Positions 22,685-34,303 of a stretch of DNA of 64,000 bases are shown here, piece after piece (within the stretch, counting starts at the first letter, position 1; each line of letters starts with the position of its first letter). Source of the DNA: Cryptomeria japonica (Eukaryota > Streptophyta > Pinopsida > Cupressales > Cupressaceae). The translations under genes were made by a program, and so were the position numbers. The stretch lies in assembly GCF_030272615.1 (NCBI RefSeq), contig NC_081406.1:266899692-266963691 (forward strand), written 5' to 3'. Under the pieces are notes generated by a model. It made no database searches and had not been told where the DNA came from. It saw nothing but the letters and a program-made list of their open reading frames with translations.

Positions 22685-23740
22685 TATAATCAGATATATA
22701 AATCCTACCTACATTCCAAATGATTAGAATCTCAAGAACCTCTTTCTTCAAAGTTTCAGCACTATAACATTACACATCTGTTCTATGTTGTACAGTGGCT
22801 ATATCTTTGTGTTTTAAGGGAATGCTCAGCTGCAATTGCTTGTCAAAGGATTATGTACTTGTGAAGAATGCTGTTTGTGGGTCTGTAATTTTCATGTTAT
22901 TAAAGCTATTTTATCTATTACTTAATCATTGTATTTGATTTGATGGGAAATGTCATATATCTTGTTTGCAAAATCTTCAAATTTTGTGACTGAATTTTTT
23001 TTAATGTAAGTTTCTGGATTTCAAACAATATAACTAATAATAGATAAATAGAAGTTTATTTGAGATGAGGTATATAAACCTTATCTACATTCCAAATGAT
23101 TAGAACCTTGGGAACCTTTTTCTTCAAAGTTTCAACACTATCACATTACCATGGTTGTATCTGACTTTATGTTTTAAGGAAATGCTCAGCTGCAATTGCT
23201 GCAAACGGATTATGTATTTGTTAAAAATATTGTTTATAGGTCTCTTATTTTCACGTAATTAAAGCTATTTTATATGTTACTTCATCATTGTATTTGATTT
23301 TGTGGGAAATGACAGAGGTCTTGCTTGTAAAATCTTGAAATTGTGTGCTAAATGTAAGTTTATAGATTTTAGAAATACATAATTCATCTTAAATCACATT
23401 AATAGATATTAATAGATAAATATAAGTATATTTGAAATGAGATATGTGAAGTTCATCTACATTTCAAATGGATAGAACCTTGAGAACCTCTTTCTCTCAA
23501 AATTCCAACACTATTACAGTATATATCTGTTATGTGTTTGTTATACCATGGTTATATATCTGTCTTTTGTTTTAAGAGAATGCTTAGCTGCAAATGGATT
23601 ATGTACTTGTTAAAAATGTTGTATGCAAGTCTATTATTTCTTTCACCAGTGTATTTGATTTTCTAAGAAATGTTATAGACCTTGTTTGTGAATTTTTTGA
23701 GATTTTGTGACTTTTGTTTAGCATCTAAATTTTAGAAAGA
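22685..23740 (+). repeat. Three further degenerate copies of the aquaporin 3' UTR block
   Basis: Anchors corresponding to GAATGTTGTTTGTGG occur at 22866, 23225 and 23615, giving periods of 359 and 390 bp. Each copy has the order: ACATTCCAAATGATTAGAA, then CTTTCTTCAAAGTTTC, then TGTTTTAAG.GAATGCTCAGC, then the anchor, then TTTGTGGGAAATG-like sequence. The first two elements are missing or unrecognisable in the copy directly behind the gene. There is no aquaporin coding sequence between copies. Confidence 0.75.
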
Positions 23741-23760
23741 TAAGATTTCCACCTTAAATT

Positions 23761-23943
23761 CATATATTCCACTTTTGGATTCAGGTGTGTAGAATGTTTT
23801 TGCATCAACGTTTCAAATCACAATCCGTGATTCATCATCAGAATGATAGAGCTGTAGGAGAAAATATGATGAAACATAGAGCGTGATTCAAAATGTTGAT
23901 GCAAAAAAGTCCTACACAGCTGAATTCAAAAGCAGAATATATG
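23761..23943. mobile_element. Foldback (long inverted repeat) element, about 183 bp
   Basis: The left arm (23761 to about 23826) and right arm (about 23877-23943) are reverse complements with scattered mismatches. The left arm contains TTTTTGCATCAACG and TTCAGGTGTGTAG; the right arm contains CGTTGATGCAAAAA-like sequence and CTACACAGCTGAA. Nearly the whole length could fold into one hairpin with a loop of about 50 nt. There is no coding capacity. The most likely identity is a MITE. Confidence 0.7.
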
Positions 23944-24443
23944 ACATCTAAATTTTGTTTTGTTTAATCAATCATCTTAAATCACATTAATATAAAAATC
24001 TTCCAAAAAAAAGTGTAATTTCAGAAAAACCACCATAGAATATAGGTATGTACTGTTCACAGCTAACATAAACTGACACCCAAACAAAATATTAAAACCA
24101 AGGTCCTCCATTAAACCAACCACATGCATTTGTAAATATAATTCTTTTTGTCAAAGCTTTTCCTCTATTTTATTGCCATAACAGGGAATCTGCTTTATGG
24201 AGGATTAAACAAACCGATCTCACAGACCAAATTTATCGGTTTTTTTCGAGACAAATCGAGCAATAAAATAGATTGGAATGGCGATCTGGTAGATCAGACA
24301 AATTTGAGGAAATAACATGCAAAGCATATGTTGAAATGAATTCTCAGACTCATTCATCCCAATTTTGTGAATGTGGGGATTTGGGTAGATCGTCTCGCTA
24401 ACAAAATCTCAGCCAAGATAATTCAAGGCAGATACAATTCTTT

Positions 24444-24527
24444 TTCATATCACAGTGATCTCATCATTAGTTTAAAAGTGATTAATTCATATCACAATGA
24501 TCTCATCATTAGTTTAAAAGTGATTGT
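24444..24527. repeat. 42-bp tandem duplication
   Basis: The unit TTCATATCACARTGATCTCA and onward occurs at 24444-24485 and 24486-24527 with a single visible mismatch. Confidence 0.75.
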
Positions 24528-24563
24528 GATTAATTACTAGTACTTGGATCTGGATCAAAAGGG

Positions 24564-25403
24564 TGTTAAGAGTGATGTAAGATACAAATATATTATTTGA
24601 GATGAAGAGGTTGTCACATTTATTCTCTAGAAGTCATTGATACATTCATTGTTAGAGAATTAAAGAGAGTTAGTTGATTGATTTCTACTGTTGCAATGGT
24701 TTACAAAGCAAATATTGCACACCATTTCACACAATCATTGTCGTCCTCCTCATTTGAACGATTGTTGCATTCCCCTTGTTTGTGTCGGGTAGCATTGGCT
24801 AGTTCAAACAATGAAGATTCCAAACTATTTGGATGATAATTGGTGAGCCTAAGCTTGCTTACCCACTTTGTTTAATGTATTCATTATCAAGGTTTTTTTT
24901 GTTGGATCTTCTTTGATTTATGTAAGATGTTATTACTATTTTTCCCTTTTGCGACCACCATGAAACTCTCAATCATCTTTTCTAGGTTTTTTTTAGCAAA
25001 GGCTAGTCTACTTGCAATTACATACACAATTTATTTTGGCCTTTTCATCCCTGTCATTTTTTTAGCATATAATTTTTTTGGAGGATTGTCTAATCATTAC
25101 TACGAAATTCATGCAAATATGGAATGTTTCTAGAAAGAATGTTCTATTCATTATTTAAAAATATAAAAAATTTAACTCTCTTTTCAAGAGATTCTATTTA
25201 TATTTAAGCGTGTAAACCCATGATTTCCTCTATTTAATCATGAAAATATTGTTAGTGTAAATATTACTTGTTCCACCATTACATAACAGTTGCCTAAACT
25301 GTTTTCACTTGCTCCTATATAACTTAATATAATTGCTCGCTCCTTTATAAATTTCTCCTAGCATACATCAATAATATCGAAGTATTTACCATGTTTGATT
25401 ACA
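24564..25403 (+). repeat. Probable copia-type LTR (840 bp)
   Basis: It starts TGTTAAGAGTGATG and ends TTTGATTACA, followed after two bases by the primer-binding site TGGTATCAAAGC at 25406-25417. A TATA-like CTTTATAAATT lies at about 25342-25352. No gag-pol follows before element B starts at 26168, so the element is truncated. The left boundary is less certain than the right. Confidence 0.55.
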
Positions 25404-25405
25404 TA

Positions 25406-25417
25406 TGGTATCAAAGC
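25406..25417 (+). other. Primer-binding site resembling initiator-Met tRNA complement
   Basis: TGGTATCAAAGC differs at one position from TGGTATCAGAGC, the well-known plant copia primer site complementary to initiator methionine tRNA. Confidence 0.6.
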
Positions 25418-26167
25418 ATAATAGTATTTGATCTGTGAGAGGATATGAGAACAAAGACTTGGATGTGATAAGACTTGCACAATATAAGAAGTGAGAGGGT
25501 TTGGATTCAGACAACTTAAATCACACACACTAAGCTTTGACTTACAGGTATAAAAGTTTTAAACACTCAGAGTTAACTGATATTCTCTAGACTTAATATG
25601 TTTCTTAGTATGTGTGGCTTAAGACTGGTCATTTGGATTGCTTCCAAGATAATTTGATGAATTTATGTTTATTATGATTATGTGGGGCATTGGGGGTCTT
25701 TCCAAATAGGTAATAGTCTCACATGAAACTTGTTTTCACCTAGAAAAGTGTGCTATGTTCAGTATGTTGTGCGAGGTATCTGCTTGAGCCAATGTAAGAA
25801 AAATCCATTCAAGCATTTCACTAGTTTCTCCACCATTGCTCTTTCCTTGCAAAAGCTTTTGGGTTTATCATAAATTGTTTTGATGACATAGAGAAGGAAG
25901 CTTTAGAAGTCCTCAAAGAAGAATTTGTTAGTTTATTAGTTAACAAAGGAATAGGGTCTATACTACAATCTTCAATTTGTATTTTCATTGTTATTGTTAC
26001 CATTCTTATTTTTTTAGTCCAAAATGGTTAATGTTTAAGTCTCAATGTTGAATCACATGATCTTAGGTCTTGGTTTCATGTTTTCTTAAGTTTATGTTAT
26101 TAACAACTTGTGGGTTTTAAGTTTCCCCCTTACAATACATGAAATTCATTGCCAAAGTCCATGTTCT
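25418..26167. other. No gene seen; probable leftover internal sequence of the copia element
   Basis: No coding frame longer than about 60 codons and no recognisable gag motif. The stretch ends where the LTR of element B begins. Confidence 0.4.
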
Positions 26168-27425
26168 TGTAGATGTCTAAATTAATTAAATTAAATATTT
26201 TAATTAATTTATCCTTTCTACATAATTGATGTATTTAATTATTTTATCTTTATCCTTATCCTTATCAGAATTAATTAAATTAAATTTAATTAATACTACA
26301 TCACTATATTCCATTAATTGATTTATCAAATAAATTAATTATTCCCCTATTTCTTCTAAAGTCACCCAAATAATTAATTCTTCTAAGTCCCACTTGGTTA
26401 ATTAATTCTAATTAATTAACTTGATCAAAGTGATTCCTACAAATCACTTTCTCTAATCTCCACTTAACCTAATTAATTCTTCTAGAACCCTGATTATCAT
26501 TATTCCTCAATTTTAAATTTCTCCACTCATTCTCTCTCCTCATGTCCCATCCTCCTAACTTATCCACTTGCTCTCTAATCTCTCATTAATCCACCTAATC
26601 TCCCTCTTAATCTTTTGCACAATCCTAATCCTTATGATTAGGAATAAGTCAACCATTTGCCATAAATGGTTCATCCCCTCTCACTTTTCAAAACCTTAAA
26701 TGCACCAACTTTGGTCATATCAAGGATTTCAAATTTTTGCACTTCCCCATGCTCCCTCACTTCCCAAGGAGTTTTTAATTCCTTTTCTCTCCTCTTTCTC
26801 TTATGCAATCCATTATTTGAGAATTTTTAATTCTCTTTTCCTCCCCCAAGGAATTTTAAATTCCTTTTTATTCTCCCAATGTACTTGGGGATCTCTTCCC
26901 CATGTGCCTCAAGGTGTGTGGAGACAAGAAATGCCTTTATGACAAATCTCTTGAATCCCACACCTTGTCCTCTCAATCCTTCCCATCACCTTCTCTCATT
27001 CTCCACCATCCATTCCAAATCAATCTTGACCCTCCATTTTCCTCCTCTCAAATCTATAAATTGGAGTTTCCTCCCCTTTATTTCATCATCCATCATTTGT
27101 GCAATTTCATGCTACTAGTATAAGCTTAGAATCATAGCATCATCACTATAGCCAAATTAGGTTCCCATACTTAGCAATTTCAATCATCCATCCACTCATC
27201 CATCTAGCTATTGTTGTTGTGTTGTGGAGATCATTCTACATACCCACCTAGGACCAATCCAATCAAGTTGAGGAGGGGTGCATCCTTGACTTCATCGAAG
27301 GTCCAATCAGAGGAACAAGTGGCTACATTGTGAAGGTATAAAGGTTTTATGGTATTTGTTTGAATTTTATGCTAATTTTGATTTAATCTAACATTTATTC
27401 CATAGCATTGTTTCCCCTTGGTTCA
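26168..27425 (+). repeat. 5' LTR of element B (1258 bp)
   Basis: It begins TGTAGATGTC and ends CCTTGGTTCA. The first 300 bp are rich in palindromic AT runs (TTAATTAAATTAAA and relatives). A TATA box CTATAAATT lies at about 27053-27061, and a C/T-rich stretch precedes it. There is no partner LTR in the window. Confidence 0.8.
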
Positions 27426-27428
27426 TTT

Positions 27429-27447
27429 TGGTACGCTTAGTGGGACC
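27429..27447 (+). other. Primer-binding site of element B
   Basis: TGGTACGCTTAGTGGGACC follows the LTR after TTT. It is a variant of the site in element A. Confidence 0.75.
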
Positions 27448-29350
27448 CACATCCAGTTTACTAATCATTTTGTGAGGTTTTGTGGAGTTTTAGCGGTTAG
27501 ACGTCTTTGTCTGCAAAATGGCATCTCCGTGTCCACCGGATCAATGTCTCCACTTTGCTTTAGCATTTGCGTTCTAAATTTAAAATTTTCCCACTTTGTT
27601 TTGCAAGACTTATCAATTGACGTCTACCTTTTGGAATTTGGCATCTTCGCCACTCAGTGTCTTTAAACACTTTTCTTGAGATTTTTGCATTTTACTAATT
27701 CAAAAACACAAAAACAATTAAAAAATTCGTCTAAAAACACAAAAATATTTAAGTTAGGTAATTTACAATCCTTGATATTTAGTTTTTTATCAGAAATTAA
27801 AAATTTTAGGCCAATTTAGTAGTTTTTCAAGCTAATTGATGCATCAACATCTGCGCAGATGACCGACGCCCATGCTCAAGTTCGGTGTCTACGCTCGACC
27901 CAGTTTCCCACGCAGTTTGAAATTTAAAAACTTGAATTTTTTGTAACTTAACGGTTTTTTGCAACAGTGTTTTGGCATCTTTGTAGATGAGTAGTTTCTA
28001 CGCTTTACACCCGCATCTCCGTAGGTATTGAATTCATAGTCAGTTTTCAAATTCAAAATTTTGAAATATTTTCCCGCTTCTATATTCTTAGTTTTGTAGT
28101 TTGGGCCTACATCGATACTTGCGTAGACGTTTAACATTTGCGTAGACGTTCGACATTAGGGATTCAACATTTGCACCAAGGCTATTAGGGATTCATTTTG
28201 ATGGTCAAATCTGAGTTTTGCAAATCTTAATCCTGTGTCCAAGACTACTAACTCGTTTTTGCAGCTCGCTTATCAAATATATTGTTTTTTCCACTAGATT
28301 CTAGTTTGTTTTCATTGCATTTTTTTAGATTAGACAACCTTATCATGTGGCATTAAAATTAACCTATTTTTTCTATTCTTGGTGCACTTGAACTTGTGTA
28401 GGTGGACCCACCATCACACCTATTATACTCTCCTCTCGCCTTTGCAGACCTTGGGTGATGAGAAAGGTGATTGACAACACCCGATTTTTCTTTTGTAGTT
28501 GAGGGCTATTCTTGATTGGGGATTTCATCACCTCACAAGGATATCTAAAATTGGGACGCATCGGGGATATCAACTCTCCCGACGCGATCTTGAGCAGTGT
28601 GTTTTCGAGTTGCTATATAAAAACTTGGTCAAACGGCTGGAGTGTTGAGTGAATTCAACTTATGTGGAGGCCTTCTTTGCACCAATAAGCTCAGTTAGAG
28701 ACTTTAGTGGCTTGCTTCGCAGATTTTTTGTTGGACTAAACCCTTCCAAAAATAACTAAGAACCTTGTTGTAGTAGCCAAAATCCTAGATTTGATGGTGC
28801 AGGGGATGTAGATCATACCCTGAAGCTACCTCTCATGTACCCACTCAGGATGAGACATGAATTCCATGTATAATAGATCTTCAGATCTTCAAGGTAAGAG
28901 AATCTGCTATGCTCGAGAAGTGAGTGAGCTGTAAGGGGGAGCCAGTGCTACCAAAATCTCTATCTGTCCACCTGTTTAAGGTATTGCTTTGTGCGAGAGG
29001 CCTATCAAATGGTTTCCACTTTCTAGGCTAAATTGTATGACTGACGTGTGTATTCATTTCATACAAAATCAATAAAATTTGTTTGGATTAATCTAGGCCC
29101 CCAATAACTTTTGCACTTGTTATCAAGCATTACCCTTGGCCAATGTGTATTCATTATCTGATGTTTTCTTGCCAAGAGTAGTAAAAAATCAAACATTTTT
29201 TTCCAAATTGACCAAATTTTACCAACTTTCGATCAAAATTTCACATCAAACCTATCCTTCAGCGTCTCCACCCTGTCAATTCTGAGTTTCGACTTCTCTA
29301 CCTCTAGTGTTTCAACGTCTTCGCCCTGTCCACATTTTCAATTATTTTTC
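27448..29350 (+). other. Element B leader with CpG-word array and GC-rich block
   Basis: 27490-28160 contains scattered words of the types GCATCTCCG and GTAGACGTT (for example near 27525, 27625, 28012, 28122 and 28140). A second short patch near 29265-29330 repeats CGTCTYC-CCCTGTC. 28770-29000 is better-preserved leader sequence sharing CGAGAAGTGAGTG (28914-28926) and GGGGAGCCAGTG (28936-28947) with element A. It has no coding frame. Confidence 0.55.
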
Positions 29351-30239
29351 TTCATGCATCATAATACCAAGTTACTCAAACACCCTAAGAAGTCCATATA
29401 CCATCAAGTCAAGAAGAAGCCTAATCAAAAACAATTCCTCAAGCATAAATTTTTTTTATACATCAATCGAAAACTCTTATTGAAGCATAAGACCTTTTTA
29501 CATCATTTTCACGATTATCTCCATGGTCACAACAATGAGTTTAGTGAAGAGCCTTTGAGAGAGAATGCCTTCCATCAAAGGTCAGGATTGTCCCAGTCGA
29601 TTAATAGGGGTGGTTGTATCCCTTTGTCCAACTTTCCTTCTCCAACAATCAATTATTGAGTATTTGTCCATCTAGAGCGACCTTTACATTTCATCATATC
29701 TCCTTTCTTCAATTATTTCCCCCCTTCCCATAATCATTGCCATTCTCTATAATCCTTTTCATCTTCAATCTCTAAGGAATTAGCACAATCAATCAATTCC
29801 AATCAATTCCAATCCAATCAATCAAATCATCCAAATCAATAAAGTGACCAACCTCATCCCAAGGTTAAAAATTTGTAAAAGTTTGATTTAGACCTTCATC
29901 CTTAATCAATTGGCTCTCATTCTTGGGAAATAATCTCCCCCAAGCACCTTTGTCTAATCATTTGGTTGATCAAAACCCTTATCCTTTGTCTTCTTTTGCT
30001 TAGGAACATTAGTCTAACCTAAGTAGAAAAAAAAGACTTGATCAAATCATAAGGCCTAAATTTTACCTAGCTTGGTTGTCACCTTGCTCGTGGTTACATC
30101 ATCAATCCCTCACCTAAAATCCTAACCCAAGGACTAAGGTGCCATCTTAATTAAATCAATCTTATCCTAATCCAAGGACTATCCAATCCAAATCAAATCA
30201 AAACTTGCTAAGTCCTCTCATCACCATTCTTCTAAATAA
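29351..30239 (+). other. Element B internal low-complexity region, gag not recognisable
   Basis: A frame at 29354-29659 is His/Lys-rich with no gag motif. 29780-29850 is a (CAATCAAT)-type simple repeat. It probably marks the decayed or deleted gag segment. Confidence 0.4.
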
Positions 30240-31270
30240 TTCCTAAAGGTCACTCGTGTATGGTCTTGACTCGCTCTCAAAAGGCAAAGATGGCATTTGA
30301 AGGCTATGAAGTGCTTGACACTAATATCCTCTTTAATCAAGATCCACAACAAGAGGAAGAACAACTTGTTGATCAACCTGAACTTTCTCTATGAGTACAA
30401 TCATTCATAGATGATCCTTATAATCAAGAAATGGTGGAGAAACTCTTCAAAAGTGATCCTGGTTGCCTTTTCACCCAACTCATCACACAGGGGGCATGTT
30501 TACCCCCCCAGTTTCAACCGGTCTATCCTTGACAAGCCACTAGAATGTGAGCTCATATTGCAAAATCATATTGATCCCTTCCAATATTGCAAACTCTCCA
30601 CTATCCACTCAACAAACCCACTCAACCTCCTCCATTTGATCCCTCCAAGGTCGCATCCATTTCCTCCCAACCTGAGGTCAAGGTCAAGATCATTGATAAT
30701 GGTTCTGGAGAGTATACCCTTGAGAATTCTCTTTATATAGGTAAAATCCCACTCTCCCCCAAGTCATATGACAAACCCAAAGAGAACAAGGTTGAGAAAA
30801 AACCCACCATGAAATGTAAGAAGACCACTTTTAAGAAGTGGGATCCACTTGATAAGGAGAGTTTAGAAACAAATGTCACTTCTTGGTTATATTGGGAAGA
30901 AAATGAAGCATTATCAGACATCCCCAAACAGATGTATCCTAAGGCACCTTCCATAGGAGATAAAATGGGCTATAAAGGCCACGGTCTTAGACTGCAAGAG
31001 TAGAGAATGAAAGCACTAATTTCACCCCCTCTAACATAATAGGGGCTTGGGTTACTCACTAGTGCCTAAGATCACTGTCACTGGTGCCCCGACAGATCCT
31101 CTTATTGAAGTCAAAGACTCCAATGAAGAGGAATTCCATGAAATGCCTTTTGAGTACCTCGACTATTTGACGATGCCTATGTGAACATCATCACCCCTAT
31201 CACTCCCTCAACCTCATCCAAACTTCAACTCATACACCCCAAACTAATTGACTAGTATTGACAAGGACAA
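30240..31270 (+). pseudogene. Element B polyprotein linker with G-patch-like segment
   Basis: After several short frames, the frame from 30587 to 31003 encodes a linker found between protease and reverse transcriptase, containing IPLSPKSYDKP and TSWLYWEENEAL. It is colinear with the element P linker, which has FPLSPKSYGKP and LGWLYKDEDKT. It ends with DKMGYKGHGLRLQE and, past a stop, further Gly positions (GLGYSLVPK). That spacing matches a G-patch, a glycine-rich RNA-binding motif known also from some retroviral proteases. Two or more stops break the frame. Confidence 0.6.
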
Positions 31271-31279
31271 CCCATTATC

Positions 31280-32460
31280 ATGAACATATGTGTCAATGAT
31301 GATGCCCTTTTGACATTACTTACCATGCAAGACCCCGAGGACCACACTTATGTCAGTGGAATTCATCTTAATGGGGAGGCTTACTTTGGTCGTCAAGTAA
31401 AATCCCTCAGTCTTAAAAATGAAAATAAAAAGAAAAATCAGAAGTCTCTTGGTGAAAACCTCTCTAAGACACCTTTGGACACAAAAAAAGTAAAAACAAA
31501 GGATGCATCTTCTAGTGAAAAATTGGATCAAACGCTAGAAGATGAGGGACTTGACCTCCCTACCATGCTTCCCCCACATTGGGAAAAATCAACTCTACTC
31601 ATTGAGGAGACAAACACAATCAATCTGGGTACAAAAGACACTCTAAAGAATGTGATTATAGCCAAGTCTCTAACGGATCAAGAAAAGCATAACTTCAGGA
31701 GCTTTTTAGACGAGATAAAACTCAATTTCTCTTGGTCATATGCTAACATGCTAGGCCTTGATCTTGACTTGGTAGTACAAAATCTTGTTGTCTATCTGAA
31801 TGCCAAACCAGTTAAGAAAAAGCTACGAAAGATGCATCCTCAGATTGCCCTCATGATAAAAGCAGAATTATAGAAGATGTTGGATGTCGGTTTCATCAAA
31901 CCCATTGATTATTTGGAGTGGGTTTCCAACATAGTACCTATTAGCAAGCCTGCTGGGGGCATAAGGATATGAACGGACTTTAGAGATCCTAATAAAGCAT
32001 GTCCCAAGGATGATTTCCCTATACCCAACATAGACATGATTGTGGACCTGATGTCAGGACATGAGATGCTTTCCTTGATGGATAGGTTTTCTGGATACAA
32101 TCAAATAAGGATTGCTAAAGAAGATCAACATAAGACAACATTCACTACACTATGGGGTACATTTTTCTATTAAGTCATGCCCTTTCGTCTTAAGAGCGTA
32201 GGAGCTACATATCAGAGAGCGATGACCACCATATTCCATGACCTTTTGCATAAAATAATAGAAGACTATGTAGATGATCTCCTAGGAAATTCAAGAACAA
32301 GAGATGAACACATTCTAGTCCTAAGGAAGATCTTTGAAAGACTTGAAAAATATAAGTTGCGGCTAAATCCTAAGAAATGTGTCTTTGGCATTACATCAGG
32401 AAAGCTCCTAGGGTTTATAGTCTCTCATGAAAAGTGATATCAAGGAAATTTTCAAAGTCA
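31280..32460 (+). pseudogene. Element B reverse transcriptase, truncated
   Basis: The N-terminal part (31280-31873) ends in VKKKLRKMHPQIALMIKAEL, the run-in to gypsy reverse transcriptase, then reads through a TAG. Next come KMLDVGFIKPIDYLEWVSN, DFRDPNKACPKDDFP, SLMDRFSGYNQIRI, VMPFRLKSVGATYQRAM, the intact catalytic box YVDDLL (about 32265-32282), and LNPKKCVFGITSGKLLGF. Three in-frame stops are visible (near 31871, 31970 and 32172). It shares most residues with the element P enzyme and belongs to the Tat-like branch. The sequence ends abruptly just past 32437. Confidence 0.85.
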
Positions 32461-32516
32461 ATAAATGTGCATTTCAATCCATGACATGAGTTACATGAAA
32501 AGGGGACATGACAAGT

Positions 32517-32723
32517 CTAACCTAACCAATTTATCTTTTCCTCGAGCAATTCAAAGCTTGGATATTTAAGAAAGTGTGGGCCTTCCCATGTTGCATCCTT
32601 AGTAAGAATATTATTCCATCTAATCAAGTACTTGGTTATGGTTTTTCTCTTGAATTTCCTTTTTTTGGTCTCTATGACTATCTTAGAGACCAAGATGAGG
32701 AGGTATCTTCGAGGAAGGTTCAA
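32517..32723 (-). pseudogene. Chromodomain of element C
   Basis: A 68-codon minus-strand frame contains KYLIRWNNILTKDATWEG followed by FLKYPSFELLEE. This is the chromodomain signature of chromoviruses (YL.KW......ATWE). In the family this C-terminal domain guides integration into heterochromatin. It is preceded by decayed integrase. Confidence 0.8.
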
Positions 32724-32799
32724 TATGTTTTCCCAGTGCCCTCTTCAATTAGAATATATAAATCTCATTATGCATTTTAATTTCATCTATTAATTACAA

Positions 32800-33900
32800 C
32801 TCATACGCTACCTCAACTACCTACTTTTGGACCTTATATGGCCTCTAAAAGTGAGGATTGAGTTTTTCATATTTGATTGCCTTTACGAATGACTGCTTGC
32901 AAGGTTACAATGAAAAAAATACCAACTCTCCTATTTCAAATGTTTCATCCATATGATGTCAATCAACACACATATTTTTTGTTGATTTTATGGTTGTTGG
33001 AGATTATTTTTGACTGACTTCGAAATGTATTAGCCTTGTAGGATCAAGTCACTTGCTCCTTGGAACCTATTATCAAAATAAATAGGGTAAGCAAAATTTT
33101 TAATCTTCATACCCATATAATATCATAAAGGGGTTGAACTCAATGACAATATGATGAGTTGTATTATAGTGGTACTTCCCCAAGGGGAGCCATTTTATCC
33201 ATGCATTTTGATAGTCCATTGCATAGTTTTTTATTGCATTCCACCCATTTATTTACTATCTTAATTTGTTCATCCATTTGAAGGTATTTGTTAGTGTTGG
33301 GTTTGAATTTGGTTCCCACCAAATGAAAGAACCTTTTCTATATGCTCAAGGATTGAGTATGTATGTCACTCATAATTCTCTTAGGTGGTCCATGAAGCAT
33401 AAACACTTCCCTGAAGAACACTTTAGCAACCTATGGTTCCTTTTAATTCAAAGAAATGATAAAGAGGTGTACATAATAAATGGGTTTCTCCACAACCATG
33501 TATATACAATCCTTGAGTTGGACCTTGAGGAGTCCTACAATGAATTCCTTGAGGCACTCACCCATTTTTCTTAATAATTGGCAAGGTATGAAACAATCTT
33601 ATTGGAAATGAGTAATTTATTTTGTTTCAGTTGCAAATAAAAGAATCCTTGACCTATTAGAGGATGTCACCTTGGAGCCCCTTCCAAGTGCACCTATCTT
33701 TGATTTTCTTATTAGTTTTAAAATACTACTATTGGTTCACAAAAAGCAAGTAATGGATCACCCTTAGAAATTTTGTCTTAATCTTAGATTCCTATAATCT
33801 TGTCCTTTAGAGCATGAGGTAATTGGATATTAAGTACTCTTAATCTGTTATTTCACTTCTAGAACGTGAATATTTAATGTATTCTTTATGTATTATGTGT
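32800..33900 (-). pseudogene. Integrase remnant of element C
   Basis: Pieces on the minus strand: VFMLHGPPKRIMSD near 33400-33360, KRFFHLVGTKFKPNTN near 33325-33280, MDEQIKIVNKWVECN near 33260-33220, and APLGEVPL/YNSSYCH (about 33195-33140). These match the chromovirus integrase core (LHG.P..I.SDRD; GT.L..S...HPQ..GQ.E..N; LPLAE..YN). Several frameshifts; not functional. Confidence 0.7.
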
Positions 33901-33989
33901 CACATTAGTCTTCCAATTTGTGGAGATGTCGGACATTAAGTTCAAGGTTGCTCTCATAGATAAAGAATTAACAACACTATTTATTTTTC

Positions 33990-34303
33990 CCTTCACATAC
34001 TTGAGATCAAAATCAAATGCTTAAATTTTAGTTTACCATTTTTTGTTGTTTCTCATTCAAATATTTTTGGTTGAGGAAATATTTCAAGATTTCATGGTCC
34101 ATCTTGATCTTGAAATTTGACAATATTTGCATGAGGGCCAAAATATCTTTATCATAGATTGAGAATCTCTTTTTTTCCTACTTGAATTTATAATTTTGAA
34201 AGGCAATGGGGTAATTTTGCATGAGTGTCACTTTGATTCCCTCTTCAAAATAATTAAATTTTAAAATAAATGGAAGCAAAAATTTAGTAATAGCTAATAG
34301 AGG
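33990..34303 (-). pseudogene. Element C reverse transcriptase C-terminus and RNase H, left of the M insertion
   Basis: The minus-strand frame from 34303 reads PLLAITKFLLPFILKF and EGIKVTLMQNYPIAF, then KRFSIYDKDILALMQILSNF, then DHEILKYFLNQKYLNEKQQK. These correspond to the palm-to-RNase H connection and the DH..L.Y.L.Q..LNERQ motif of chromoviruses. The exon-like continuity with 55636 across element M is described in the findings. Confidence 0.8.

Larger units (their letters stand above)
26168..32460 (+). mobile_element. Element B: Tat-like Ty3/gypsy LTR retrotransposon, 3'-truncated
   Basis: The order on the plus strand is 5' LTR (26168-27425), TTT, primer-binding site (27429-27447), long leader (to about 29350), then a decayed coding region with the protease-to-reverse-transcriptase linker and reverse transcriptase. 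It breaks off near 32440-32460, just after the GKLLGF motif, where the 3' end of opposite-strand element C begins. RNase H, integrase and 3' LTR are absent, and recognisable protease and gag were not found, so an internal deletion is likely as well. Confidence 0.8.

Noticed and set aside
33266-33574. 102-codon plus-strand frame
   Set aside because: Antisense to the element C integrase remnant, which shows clear family motifs on the minus strand.
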